Shown: positions 1 through 11,041, counted from the stretch's first letter. The stretch: 64,000 nt of DNA from Pseudomonas sessilinigenes (GCF_003850565.1 NZ_CP027706.1:4588001-4652000); one strand, 5' to 3'. The notes: a model not told the origin generated them from the letters alone. Translations and numbers: made by a program.

Positions 1-816
1 ATATTCACCACCGAACTCTTTCACGTAGTCGGTGCCGGGATAGACCTTCACCCTCCCGGGCACGTAGCGCGCCACATAGCCGAGGCGGGTCTTGTCCGAT
101 GTCGAGTTGGGCAGCGAGGAGTGCATCAGCATCGAGCGGAAGATCACGAACTGCCCGGCCTTCATCACGATCGGCACCGCAGCGGCTTCATCCGGCCGCC
201 AGGATTTGTCCTTTTGCAGGGTGCTGTAGTCATAGCCGTTGAAACCACGTGCGTACTGGCCCTTGACCACGTCCTTGTTGGCGACCGGGTCGAACGTCAT
301 GCCGATGGATTCGTCGTAGTTCATCTTCTTGTGGGTGCCGGGGATGAACAGCATGCAGCCGTTTTCCTGGGTGGCATCGGTGAAGCCGGTCCAGACGTTG
401 ATGGCGCCACCGAATGCCTCGTCCTGGGGCCATACCAGCTGGGGTTGTCCCGAGGCATGGCCGAACGTGTCGGCCTGGTGCCAGTCGGTGCCTTCATTGC
501 CGGGGTACTTGGGAATGAACTCGCTGCGCCAGCAAATCACGTCCGGGCCGAGGATGCTCCGCAGCCGATGGACGATCTCCTTGCGAAACACATGGCGGGT
601 CAGCAGTTCGACATCCAGGTGGCGATCGTAGTTGGTGATCGCCACGTCCAGGGGGGCGTCATAGGGCGCATGGGTCCGGTTGAACAGTTGCGCCCGGACG
701 GTCTTGTGCATCTGCATCATTTCTTCAGGCTCGTAGAGCGTGAAAGGGCCGATGAAGCCGTCCCGGTCGAATTGCTGGAGTTCCTGTTCCGTCAACGAAA
801 AGTCAGTGATGTCCAT
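1..816 (-). CDS. SyrB2-type non-haem Fe(II)/2-oxoglutarate halogenase, 3' end outside window
   Basis: Translation of the minus strand gives 272 residues; SyrB2 and CmaB are about 310, so roughly 40 residues are missing at the C-terminus. The iron site reads H113-Q-A115 in the segment TDWHQADTFG, with the distal histidine H232 in LMHSSLP and candidate 2-oxoglutarate-binding arginines at R244 and R250. Hydroxylases of this fold have HxD/E; alanine at the carboxylate position leaves room for chloride and marks halogenases that chlorinate unactivated carbon of an amino acid tethered to a carrier protein. The start is the ATG at 816, preceded by TAGGAG, which overlaps the stop codon of the A-T gene (8 bases between the genes). 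The likely substrate carrier is the adjacent A-T protein. The class is clear from sequence; the substrate is inferred only. Confidence 0.93.
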   Translation of the reverse strand, partial: MDITDFSLTEQELQQFDRDGFIGPFTLYEPEEMMQMHKTVRAQLFNRTHAPYDAPLDVAITNYDRHLDVELLTRHVFRKEIVHRLRSILGPDVICWRSEFIPKYPGNEGTDWHQADTFGHASGQPQLVWPQDEAFGGAINVWTGFTDATQENGCMLFIPGTHKKMNYDESIGMTFDPVANKDVVKGQYARGFNGYDYSTLQKDKSWRPDEAAAVPIVMKAGQFVIFRSMLMHSSLPNSTSDKTRLGYVARYVPGRVKVYPGTDYVKEFGGEY

Positions 817-824
817 GTCGGCTC

Positions 825-2603
825 CTACGAGAGGTTACTGAGGTTTTCATGCGTTACGTAGTACTGCACCCACTCCTGCAAGGTGTTCAACCGGGCGACT
901 TCATCGAATGGGGTTTTCTTGCCAAGACTCTGGTTGATCCGGGTATGGGCCATGACGACGCTCAAGGATGAGGCGCCGTAGGCATAGATCGAGTGCTCCA
1001 ATTGCAGGTCGCGGGTGCCGAGGATGCCTGACCAGGCTTCCAGGACGGCCGAACCGGCAGGTGGTGACGGCCTGTGGGCCCTGGGTTGCTCGCCTGCCAG
1101 GGAGTGCAGGGTGCGTTTGTCCAGCTTGCCATTGGCCGTGACCGGTAATTCGAACAACCGGTGGATACGGGCGGGCAGCATGTAGTGGGGCAGTCGAGCC
1201 GACAGCAGGCTCAATAGCTTGCCTTCGTCGATGTCCGGCCAGCCATGCTGGAACACCACGAAGGCATGCAGGCAGTTTTCCAGGGCATTCATGGGGCGCG
1301 CCAGTACGACGGCCTGGGCAATGCCGGGCAACTGCCCCAATGCCTGTTCGACCTCGGTGATTTCAACGCGGTAGCCCTGGATCTTCACTTGTTCGTCCAG
1401 GCGTCCCTGGTAGAAGAACACCCCCTGTTCGTTTTCCACCACCAGGTCGCCAGTGCGGTAGTAGACCCCCTCGGCCTGGTGCAGGAAGCGCGTGCGGGTC
1501 AGTTCTTCGTCCAGGTAACCGAGGCTCAGGTTGCGCCCGCCGAGCAATAGCTCGCCAGGAGCCCCGGGCTCCACTTCCTGCAACCGGGCATCGACGACCT
1601 TGGCGTGCACGTGGTTGAGCAGGCGGCCGATGGGGATCGCATCGCCGACGATGTCCTTGGGGGAACTCATGCTGTGCCAGGTGGAAAACACTGTGTTTTC
1701 GGTCGGGCCGTAGCCGTTGACCAGCGTGATCTCACGGTTGGCGGCCAAAAGTGCCCTGGCGTATGCGGGCTTGAGCACTTCGCCGCCGACATACAGCACG
1801 CGGACGCCATCGAGCATTTGCAGGCGATGTTGCGCCACCAGGTGGAACAGTGAAGTGGTCAGCAACAGCACATCGCAGTGGCTCGCCCCTACACAGTCGG
1901 CCAGGCTCTCGATGTTGAACGCCGGGGCGTGGAGGGTGACGCAGGCGCCCGTCAGCAGTGGCACCCAGACTTCGAACAAGGCGGCATCGAAGCTGATCGA
2001 GGAGTGATGAACATAGTTGTGGGCCTTGCCCTGGACCTGTCCTTGCACGTTTTCCACCAGGTTCAGCAGGCCGGCATGGCACACCCGGACCCCTTTGGGC
2101 ACCCCGGTGGTCCCTGAGGTGAACATCACGGTGAGGCTGTCGGCGTCGGCAGGGCGCCGCTGGCTGGTGCGGCGCAGGGTCGGGCCCCGGCTGCGCAGGC
2201 GGCCCTTGGCGTCCAGGTGCAGGTAGGTGAGGCGCGGGTCGATCTCCAGGTCCTCGGCCTGGCCGATCAGCAGCAGGTGCTGGCAGTCGAGTTGTTCGAG
2301 TTGCGCGAGGATGCGTTGGGCTGGCGTGCTCGGGTCGATGGATACATAGGCGATCCCCAGCTTGCAGCAGGCCAGTAGCGTGACCAGGTAGGGCAGGCAA
2401 CGACTGGCGACCAGCGGCAGGCACGAACTGTCGGCCAGGCCCTGGCGGACCAGTTGCTGGGACAAGCCCAGTACCTGCTCGTGCAGTTGCTGGTAGGTGA
2501 GCGTATTGCCGTTGTCGACCACTGCCAGGGCATGGGGCGTCACCGTGCAGATCGACTGGAACTTGCGAAAGACCCTGGTCGGTGACGAGGTGTGCGCATT
2601 CAT
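825..2603 (-). CDS. Stand-alone NRPS adenylation-thiolation didomain (SyrB1/CmaA-like)
   Basis: 592 residues. The adenylation domain (about 15-500) shows A3 TSGTTGVPKG (162-171), A5 GYGPTEN (297-303), A7 YRTGDLV, A8 with KIQGYRVEI and A10 ANGKLDK with K493. A thiolation domain follows with GASSL; S546 is the phosphopantetheine site. There is no condensation, reductase or thioesterase domain, so it loads one amino acid on itself for tailoring, as SyrB1 and CmaA do. Hand alignment to GrsA gives pocket residues D-A-F-L-Y-G-G-V-F-K (the fourth uncertain), closer to Ile/Val/Leu codes than to the Thr code DFWNIGMVHK. The start codon overlaps the stop of the transferase gene (ATGA), and the halogenase follows after 8 bases, so the three are probably translationally coupled. 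Confidence 0.93.
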   Translation of the reverse strand: MNAHTSSPTRVFRKFQSICTVTPHALAVVDNGNTLTYQQLHEQVLGLSQQLVRQGLADSSCLPLVASRCLPYLVTLLACCKLGIAYVSIDPSTPAQRILAQLEQLDCQHLLLIGQAEDLEIDPRLTYLHLDAKGRLRSRGPTLRRTSQRRPADADSLTVMFTSGTTGVPKGVRVCHAGLLNLVENVQGQVQGKAHNYVHHSSISFDAALFEVWVPLLTGACVTLHAPAFNIESLADCVGASHCDVLLLTTSLFHLVAQHRLQMLDGVRVLYVGGEVLKPAYARALLAANREITLVNGYGPTENTVFSTWHSMSSPKDIVGDAIPIGRLLNHVHAKVVDARLQEVEPGAPGELLLGGRNLSLGYLDEELTRTRFLHQAEGVYYRTGDLVVENEQGVFFYQGRLDEQVKIQGYRVEITEVEQALGQLPGIAQAVVLARPMNALENCLHAFVVFQHGWPDIDEGKLLSLLSARLPHYMLPARIHRLFELPVTANGKLDKRTLHSLAGEQPRAHRPSPPAGSAVLEAWSGILGTRDLQLEHSIYAYGASSLSVVMAHTRINQSLGKKTPFDEVARLNTLQEWVQYYVTHENLSNLS

Positions 2604-3448
2604 CGGGCAGCCCTCGGTTGATGGCGGGTGAGGAAATGCATCATCGCCTGGTACAGCCGTTCGTGGCCATCGACGAAGTCATGGTGGTGCCCGGCCGGGT
2701 CTTCGACCAGCTCGCCGTTGGGCAGCCATCTGGCAACGTATCGGGAGGATGCGGTGTCGGTGTAGCTGTCGTTGCCGCCGCACCAGACCAGGGTCGGGGC
2801 CTCGACGGCCTGGGCGGTGGCGGCTACTTCCAGGGTCGCCAGGTGGTTGAGGAAGGTCAGGTACTGATGAAAGGCCTGTCGCTCGCGCAAGGGCCGGATC
2901 TGCTGGTAGCGATAGTCGCTGGGGGCCAGGCCGCTGTTGTCGTGCAACAGGCTGACCGCCTCGTACACCTGGGCCCAGTTGCCCTGGGGAATCGACTGCA
3001 TCATGCGTTCTACATCGCGCTCGTACTGGCTCTTGGCGATGTCGTCGCCCTTGAGAAAGTAAGCGCCGTTGAGCAACAGCAGTTTGCTGCACACCCCTTG
3101 GGCGGCGGCCAGAAGCGCCAGGGGGGCCGAAGAGCAGTAGCCCACCACGGCGTCCACGCTGACGGCTTCGGGCAGGGCGGCGTGCAGTTGCCTGACGAAG
3201 TCGGCGACGCCCTCGCTGGGCGCCAACCCGGCTGCCGCGGCATAGGACAGCAGGGCGTCGCTTTCCAGAATGACCAGGTTGAAGTGGCTGATGAGGAACA
3301 GCGCCGCATTCTTCATGTAGAAGCACTGGGTACCCACTGGCGCCAGCAGCAGCAGGGTTTCGCGGGTGGGATCAAAAGGCAGGCTCCGCACACAGATCAC
3401 CTTGCCGGCACGCTGCAAATCCAAGGTCGATGTGAACAGACTGTGCAT
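2600..3448 (-). CDS. Alpha/beta-hydrolase-fold aminoacyl transferase with Cys nucleophile (CmaE/SyrC-like)
   Basis: 282 residues with an alpha/beta-hydrolase pattern. The nucleophile elbow is GYCSS with C105 where thioesterases normally have Ser; D227 (in GGNDSY) and one of H254-H256 (in AGHHHDF) complete a plausible triad. CmaE and SyrC use a Cys nucleophile in this position to move an aminoacyl group between carrier proteins rather than hydrolyse it. Carrier proteins on both sides (A-T downstream, free PCP upstream) fit that role: it would shuttle the chlorinated residue from the A-T protein to the PCP. The ATG at 3448 has GAGG upstream, and the gene ends in an ATGA overlap with the A-T gene. 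A type II editing thioesterase is the alternative. Confidence 0.85.
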   Translation of the reverse strand: MHSLFTSTLDLQRAGKVICVRSLPFDPTRETLLLLAPVGTQCFYMKNAALFLISHFNLVILESDALLSYAAAAGLAPSEGVADFVRQLHAALPEAVSVDAVVGYCSSAPLALLAAAQGVCSKLLLLNGAYFLKGDDIAKSQYERDVERMMQSIPQGNWAQVYEAVSLLHDNSGLAPSDYRYQQIRPLRERQAFHQYLTFLNHLATLEVAATAQAVEAPTLVWCGGNDSYTDTASSRYVARWLPNGELVEDPAGHHHDFVDGHERLYQAMMHFLTRHQPRAAR

Positions 3449-3459
3449 GGAGCACCTCT

Positions 3460-3690
3460 TCAGGCGTAGCGCGCTGTCGCGGCAGCGGGCAACTGGTCCA
3501 GGATGGTTTGCTTGCAGGGGCTGAGGAAGAACTGCTCCATGTTGATGTTCGCGCCGAACGTCTCGTTCACCTGGCTGACCAGCTGGATGGCCGTGAGCGA
3601 GTTGGCGCCCAGTTCGAAGATGTCCTGGTCATTGGCGACCGGGCGGCGGAAGACGTCTTCGAAGAGTTTGTCGAGCTTTTCGCTACTCAT
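3460..3690 (-). CDS. Free-standing peptidyl carrier protein (CmaD-like)
   Basis: 76 residues, the size of a single carrier domain. The core reads DIFELGANSLTAIQLV, the DxFxLGxxS signature, with S31 as the phosphopantetheine attachment site. It lies 11 bases before the transferase gene, and the ATG has AGG about 8 bases upstream. Because the A-T protein already has its own thiolation domain, a second carrier implies hand-over of the amino acid after halogenation, as CmaD takes over from CmaA in coronamic acid synthesis. Chemistry on this carrier could be cyclisation, oxidation or methylation. No phosphopantetheinyl transferase is in the window, so a housekeeping one must serve. Confidence 0.92.
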   Translation of the reverse strand: MSSEKLDKLFEDVFRRPVANDQDIFELGANSLTAIQLVSQVNETFGANINMEQFFLSPCKQTILDQLPAAATARYA

Positions 3691-3744
3691 GATTGACCTG
3701 CCTCGTTGTCGGGAAGAGGGCCGGTTGCCCGGCCCGGGAAGGGG

Positions 3745-4545
3745 TCAGGCTGCAGCGCGGTCACCCTCGGCCTGCAACAGGGTCGAGTCCAGCAGGTCCC
3801 ACAGGGCTTCCAGGTTATCGAGGAAGTCGTCGGCGCCCTGGACGATGGCGGCGCTGTTCTGCGGGTTGAGTACCGAGCCCACCGCCTCGATGGCGTTCTG
3901 CTCGTGCTGGCATTCGGCTCCGGTTTCGCCGTAGTGCTCCAGTAGGTAGTGCATGGCCGGCTCGTCGAAGCTGGCGCGGTACAGGCCGCTGTCCACCAGG
4001 CAGGCCTTTTCCCCGGGGATCAGTTGGCGATTGGAGATGATCTCCAGGGCCAGTGCGGTCCCCAGGCTCTTGTAGACATCCTGGGCGGCTGTCGACTTGC
4101 GGGCCTCGAAGGTGTGGATAGCCCTTTTGGTCTGGGGCATCAGGCCGGTGGCGAAGTCATAGCCGGGGAGTTGGCCCAGCAATTCATCGGAGCAGCGCTT
4201 GAGCATGGATTCGATATGAATCTGGTCGCTCAAGTCGTCGAAGATCGCCTTGCCGGGGACCGAGCGGTTGATGATGTGCCCGGCCATCATCGCCAGTTCA
4301 GGGCCATGGTTTTCCTCGCTGTCGACGATCTCCTGCAACAGGTGGCTTTCCGTGGACAGGCCGATTTCCTTCAGCCCCTGGGGCAGGTTCCAGCCTGGGC
4401 GGGTGGCATCGCAAAAGCTGCGGATGTGGTGGAACAGGGCGCCGATGGCTTCGGTGCCGGGATTGACCCGGGCCCAGTTGTGAAAAATCGGATGGCTATA
4501 GCAGCGATGGTTCTTGACACGCTCTACAAGGGTTTCCACGCGCAT
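3745..4545 (-). CDS. Haem-oxygenase-like diiron oxidase (HDO; BesC/UndA/PqqC-like fold)
   Basis: 266 residues, mostly helical. Candidate metal ligands are E77-x-x-H80 (SEENHG), E168 (ALEII) and H204, E211 and H214 in the segment EHYGETGAECQHEQ, which matches the E..H / E / E..H pattern of haem-oxygenase-like diiron oxidases. Characterised members act on amino or fatty acids: BesC fragments chlorolysine, UndA decarboxylates fatty acids, SznF N-oxygenates and PolF desaturates isoleucine. A cofactorless PqqC-type oxidase is possible but the ligand set argues for iron. The ATG at 4545 follows GGGAG. It sits 54 bases before the PCP gene and 63 after the methyltransferase, in the same operon. The pairing with a halogenase recalls besC/besD. 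The reaction is unknown. Confidence 0.8.
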   Translation of the reverse strand: MRVETLVERVKNHRCYSHPIFHNWARVNPGTEAIGALFHHIRSFCDATRPGWNLPQGLKEIGLSTESHLLQEIVDSEENHGPELAMMAGHIINRSVPGKAIFDDLSDQIHIESMLKRCSDELLGQLPGYDFATGLMPQTKRAIHTFEARKSTAAQDVYKSLGTALALEIISNRQLIPGEKACLVDSGLYRASFDEPAMHYLLEHYGETGAECQHEQNAIEAVGSVLNPQNSAAIVQGADDFLDNLEALWDLLDSTLLQAEGDRAAA

Positions 4546-4608
4546 GATCGATCTCCCGATGAGTGGCGGCTACATAGGATTCCTTACTGCTCGGAGTTGG
4601 GTGTTGCT

Positions 4609-5601
4609 CTAGTGACCGACGATCAGGCGACTGCCGGAAAGGCCGGGTTTAGAGAGGGTCACGTCCATGAACCCGGCCTTTTCGAGCAAGGCCTTCCAGC
4701 CTTCCTCCGAAGGGAACTTGCGGTCCATGAAGTGGGTGTGCAGGAACGTGAACGCCAATGAATAGGCGTTGTTTTCCCAGGGGGCATCGTCGGGTATGGC
4801 ATCGGCGATGACCAGCTTGGCCCGGGGCGAGGCGGCCTTGATGGTGGCCAGCAGGCTCGGCAGGACCTGGCTTTGGGTGGGGTCCAGATCGTGGAAGACG
4901 AATCCGGCATGGACGACATCGACATCCTTGAGCAGGGTCGGATCGTCGATCAGGCTTTGCACCGGTGCATGAATCACCTGGAGCCTGTGGCTCAAGCCTT
5001 TTGCCTCGATGATTTCCCGGGCCTTCTGGCAGGCGCTGGCGCTCAGGTCGATGCCGATCCCGGTGGCCTGGGGCAGGCGCTCCAGCAGTCGGATCAGCAA
5101 ACCGCAGGTGCCTGAACCGAAGTCGATGATCTTCTTCGGATTGGCCTGGAGAATTTCTTGTTCGGCATGGGGGTAGAAGTCGGTGGCTCCCATCCACTTG
5201 GAGGTGCGTGCCACATGTTCGCCGTTGCGCACATAGGTGTTGATGGCGTCCGGCATGTTGTTGGCGAACTGCACCGGATGCTCGATCAAGGGGGCGCAGG
5301 ACTGCAGGGCCCAGAGCAGGTAGCCACAGTTGTTGACGGCCACCGGCAGGGCAGGCGTGCCGCTGTAGCGGTCGGGACGAGCCTCCTGGGTCGCCAGCCC
5401 CAGTTTGCACAAGGCGGCCAGGTAGGACACGACGAAGTGCCGGTTGGCACCGCTGATGCGCACTACCTGCTCGACATCGAAAGGCTCGCCTTGCATGAGC
5501 AGGTCGATGACCCCGAGGCGTGCGCCCATCTCCAGGAAAATCGATTTGCCTGCCAGGTTCTGTGCAGAGTCGATTGCTGATGCCGACATGACTTGGGCCA
5601 T
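4609..5601 (-). CDS. Class I SAM-dependent methyltransferase with N-terminal winged-helix domain
   Basis: 330 residues. Residues 15-90 resemble the winged-helix dimerisation domain of plant-type O-methyltransferases (helices around GARLGVIDLL and NRHFVVSYLAALCKLG). The Rossmann part has motif I DFGSGTCG (160-167) and the acidic ribose-binding end of strand 2 at D185 (GIGID). It probably methylates an oxygen or nitrogen of the pathway product or intermediate. The ATG has an excellent AAGGAGGTGGACC before it, stronger than at the other operon genes, so a high expression level is likely. It is the second gene of the operon, 30 bases after gntR. A long open frame on the same strand (4649-5608) is a shadow of this gene. 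Confidence 0.88.
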   Translation of the reverse strand: MAQVMSASAIDSAQNLAGKSIFLEMGARLGVIDLLMQGEPFDVEQVVRISGANRHFVVSYLAALCKLGLATQEARPDRYSGTPALPVAVNNCGYLLWALQSCAPLIEHPVQFANNMPDAINTYVRNGEHVARTSKWMGATDFYPHAEQEILQANPKKIIDFGSGTCGLLIRLLERLPQATGIGIDLSASACQKAREIIEAKGLSHRLQVIHAPVQSLIDDPTLLKDVDVVHAGFVFHDLDPTQSQVLPSLLATIKAASPRAKLVIADAIPDDAPWENNAYSLAFTFLHTHFMDRKFPSEEGWKALLEKAGFMDVTLSKPGLSGSRLIVGH

Positions 5602-5631
5602 GGTCCACCTCCTTGTGTGATGAGCGTACGT

Positions 5632-6303
5632 TCAGGTCTTGCGGTCGAAAAAGTCTTCCAGGGCCTTGGCGGCCTTTATCAAATGGTTGCGTACCAGGGC
5701 TTCGGCCCGGTCCAGGTCCTGTTCGGTAGCGGCTTCGATCATCGCCAGGTGTTCATCCTGGGACATGTGTTCACGGCCCATGGCCGATAAGTGAAAGCGC
5801 AAGTAGCGGTCCTCTACGGACAACTGCTTCTCCACCAACTGCAGTAATTTCAGGTGGGGCGTTTTCCCGTAGAGACACATGTGGAAGCGCTTGTTCAGGT
5901 CCCCTAGCTGGTCCATCTCGGTTTCTTCATTCATCTGCTGCATCAGGTCCTTGGCCTGCTGCAGGTCGGCACTGGTCAAGTGTGGAATCGAATACCGGAT
6001 GGCCGCAGGTTCCAGGGCCAGCCGGATGGCGTAGTTGTCCAGGCCGTCGGCCTTGGATATCTGCGTCACGATCGCGCCCTTGTAGGGAACGAAGTCCACC
6101 AGTGCCTGTGCTTCCAGTTTCTTCAGTGCTTCGCGAACCGGCATTCGGCTGACATTGAAGGTTTGCGCCAGCTCCTCCTGGCGCAGGACCTCGCCGGGGG
6201 GAAGGCGCCCCTCAAGGATCGCCTGCTTTAACACCTGTTCAATCTGTTCACTTGCTGTTTTGTGTTGGATCTCACCGAGGTTGCTTAGTCGTTTGCTTTT
6301 CAA
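5632..6303 (-). CDS. GntR-family regulator with FCD domain, first gene of the halogenase operon
   Basis: From a TTG at 6303 the product is 223 residues, the usual FadR-type length. The N-terminal winged helix shows LPPGEVLRQEELA followed by VSRMPVREALKKLE, and the rest is an all-helical FCD ligand-binding domain with metal-ligand type histidines (KRFHMCLYG, AMGREHMS). An upstream in-frame start at 6543 would add about 80 unrelated residues and run through the divergent promoter, so I reject it; GAGAAAGAC before the TTG is an acceptable ribosome site. The gene starts 30 bases from a perfect palindrome shared with the divergent transporter. It likely controls both directions in response to a small acid, perhaps the product or precursor. 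Confidence 0.87.
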   Translation of the reverse strand: MKSKRLSNLGEIQHKTASEQIEQVLKQAILEGRLPPGEVLRQEELAQTFNVSRMPVREALKKLEAQALVDFVPYKGAIVTQISKADGLDNYAIRLALEPAAIRYSIPHLTSADLQQAKDLMQQMNEETEMDQLGDLNKRFHMCLYGKTPHLKLLQLVEKQLSVEDRYLRFHLSAMGREHMSQDEHLAMIEAATEQDLDRAEALVRNHLIKAAKALEDFFDRKT

Positions 6304-6332
6304 GTCTTTCTCATTACTATTAATTTGCGTAT

Positions 6333-6353
6333 CCAATATCCAATGGATATTGG
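6333..6353. promoter_or_regulatory. Perfect 21-bp palindrome, likely GntR operator
   Basis: Arms CCAATATCCA and TGGATATTGG are exact inverted complements around one central base. The element lies in the 124-base gap between the divergent gntR (start 6303) and transporter (start 6428). The position suggests an autoregulatory operator of the adjacent GntR protein that also controls the transporter; binding itself is inferred. Confidence 0.75.
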
Positions 6354-6427
6354 TTGTAGCACCAGCTTTTAGGGAATGCAAGGCGGCTTGGCTCTTTCGC
6401 CGCAGATTCTGTGAACGGGGTGGCAAC

Positions 6428-7624
6428 ATGGGTGCTTTGAGCAGGGCGGGAGTGTCGGGTGGCGGCTGGTCCGGCGAGTGGTGGAGTCTTATCAGCACCG
6501 GGGCCAGTGCTGCGCTGATCGGTTTCATCAGCACGTTCTTCATCGTGTTGCAGGGTTTCTACAACGTTGGGGCCTCGGCCAGCCAGGCGGTGAGTGCGCT
6601 GGCAATGTTGTGCCTGTTCCAGGGGCTGATGGGCATCGGGTTCTCCCTGGCTACCCGCAAGCCCTATGCCTTCGCCTGGTCGACGCCGGGATCGGCGATC
6701 CTGCTTGGCTATAGCCAGCCCCTGGGGGGCTTCGACGAGGCGGTCGGGGCGTTCTGTATGTCCGGCATGCTGATGCTGGCACTGGCCATGGTGCCGAGGA
6801 TCGCCCGGTACATCGAGAAGATTCCCGCCAGCCTTTCGTCGGCGATGCTGGCGGGAGTCCTGCTGTCATTAGCCAAGTCCTTCGTGCCGGCCTTCGAGCA
6901 GTATCCGCTGATCGTTGGAGCGGTAATGCTGGTCTGGTTGCTGTTGTTCATCTTCAAGCCGCTGTTTGCCCTGCCGACCTCCCTGGCAGTGCTGTTCGTC
7001 TATTTCCTGTTCAAGCAACCAGCGGGATATGCCATCGAACTGTCGACCTATCGTTTCGAGTGGGTGGTTCCGGTCTTCACGCTTTCGTCCTTCATCAACC
7101 TGTCCATCCCGCTGTTCGTGGTCACCCTGTTTTCCCAGAACATCCCTGGCTACCTGATCATGCGCAACAATGGCTACACGACGCATTTTCCGGGCACGCT
7201 GTTTGTTACCGGCCTGGCCACCTCGTGTGCCTCGCTACTGGGCTGCCATAACCTCAACCTGGCGGCGCTGACGGCGGCGATGTGTGCAGGCCCGCTGGCG
7301 TCCAGCGACAAGTCCCTGAGGTACATCGCCAGTTGTGCCGCAGGTGTCAGTTACCTGGTCATGGCGCTATTTGCCGCCAGCCTGGTGAGCCTGTTGTCGC
7401 TGATCCCCTCGCCGGTGATCCTGGCGCTCGCGGCCCTGGCGTTGTTCAGCACCCTGGCCGATGCCCTGCGGGATTCGCTCAGGCACGACCTTTATTACCC
7501 GGCGGTGGCCACCTTGATGATCACGGTGTATTTCCCGAGTTTCTTCCATGTGTCTTCGTCATTCTGGGGATTGTTGCTGGGCACCTTGTTCTACGTGGTC
7601 TACAGCAAGAAAAAGCTGGGCTGA
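6428..7624 (+). CDS. BenE-family inner-membrane transporter
   Basis: 398 residues, nearly all in about 11-12 hydrophobic segments. The C-terminal half contains the BenE-like segment HNLNLAALTAAMCAGP followed by the charged SSDKSLRY. BenE proteins are proton symporters annotated for benzoate. Here the gene is divergent from the halogenase operon and shares its operator region, so it more likely imports a precursor or exports the small amino acid product. The start is the ATG at 6428 with GGGGTGG upstream; the open frame extends to 6155 but that part overlaps gntR. Alternative: a purine- or sulfate-type permease; the length and motif favour BenE. Confidence 0.83.
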   Translation: MGALSRAGVSGGGWSGEWWSLISTGASAALIGFISTFFIVLQGFYNVGASASQAVSALAMLCLFQGLMGIGFSLATRKPYAFAWSTPGSAILLGYSQPLGGFDEAVGAFCMSGMLMLALAMVPRIARYIEKIPASLSSAMLAGVLLSLAKSFVPAFEQYPLIVGAVMLVWLLLFIFKPLFALPTSLAVLFVYFLFKQPAGYAIELSTYRFEWVVPVFTLSSFINLSIPLFVVTLFSQNIPGYLIMRNNGYTTHFPGTLFVTGLATSCASLLGCHNLNLAALTAAMCAGPLASSDKSLRYIASCAAGVSYLVMALFAASLVSLLSLIPSPVILALAALALFSTLADALRDSLRHDLYYPAVATLMITVYFPSFFHVSSSFWGLLLGTLFYVVYSKKKLG

Positions 7625-7744
7625 AAGCACCCGGCAGTCTGCCCGCCGTCGCTCAGTTAGGTTAACCTTGAAGGTTGGGAGTGCTGTGTACCGCACCATG
7701 AGGCTTAGCTGGCCTGTTCTCACCTTCTTCACGAGGTCCATATT

Positions 7745-9409
<1,665 letters not shown>

Positions 9410-9430
9410 TCGAGCCGCTGCTGGAACAGA

Positions 9431-9457
9431 ACGGAGCCTTCGGGCTCCGTTTTTTTA
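9431..9457 (+). terminator. Rho-independent terminator of ettA
   Basis: The stem ACGGAGCC / GGCTCCGT closes on a TTCG tetraloop and is followed by seven T, 21 bases after the ettA stop codon. Confidence 0.95.
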
Positions 9458-9643
9458 TGCCCGGAACGATGTTTTCCGGTAAATCCAGTGGGGCGAATGA
9501 CGTTCAAAGTGAGTGCAAACCTGCGACTTTTTGTCACCAATTCAGTGCGCTCAAGCCCAGTAAAATCAACAAATTTATATTAAATGCACCATTTAAATTC
9601 ATATCTGCGACATTTTGCGCTGTCGCGGTGCGGGTTGAGTTGA

Positions 9644-11035
<1,392 letters not shown>

Positions 11036-11041
11036 GGCGAC

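Noticed and set aside
4649..5608. 319-codon frame overlapping the methyltransferase
   Set aside because: The product is rich in R, P, G and H without motifs, while the other frame has SAM-binding motifs and a strong ribosome site.
5632..6543. Long form of GntR starting at 6543
   Set aside because: It would read through the palindrome and the transporter start; the extra 80 residues have no similarity to the family.
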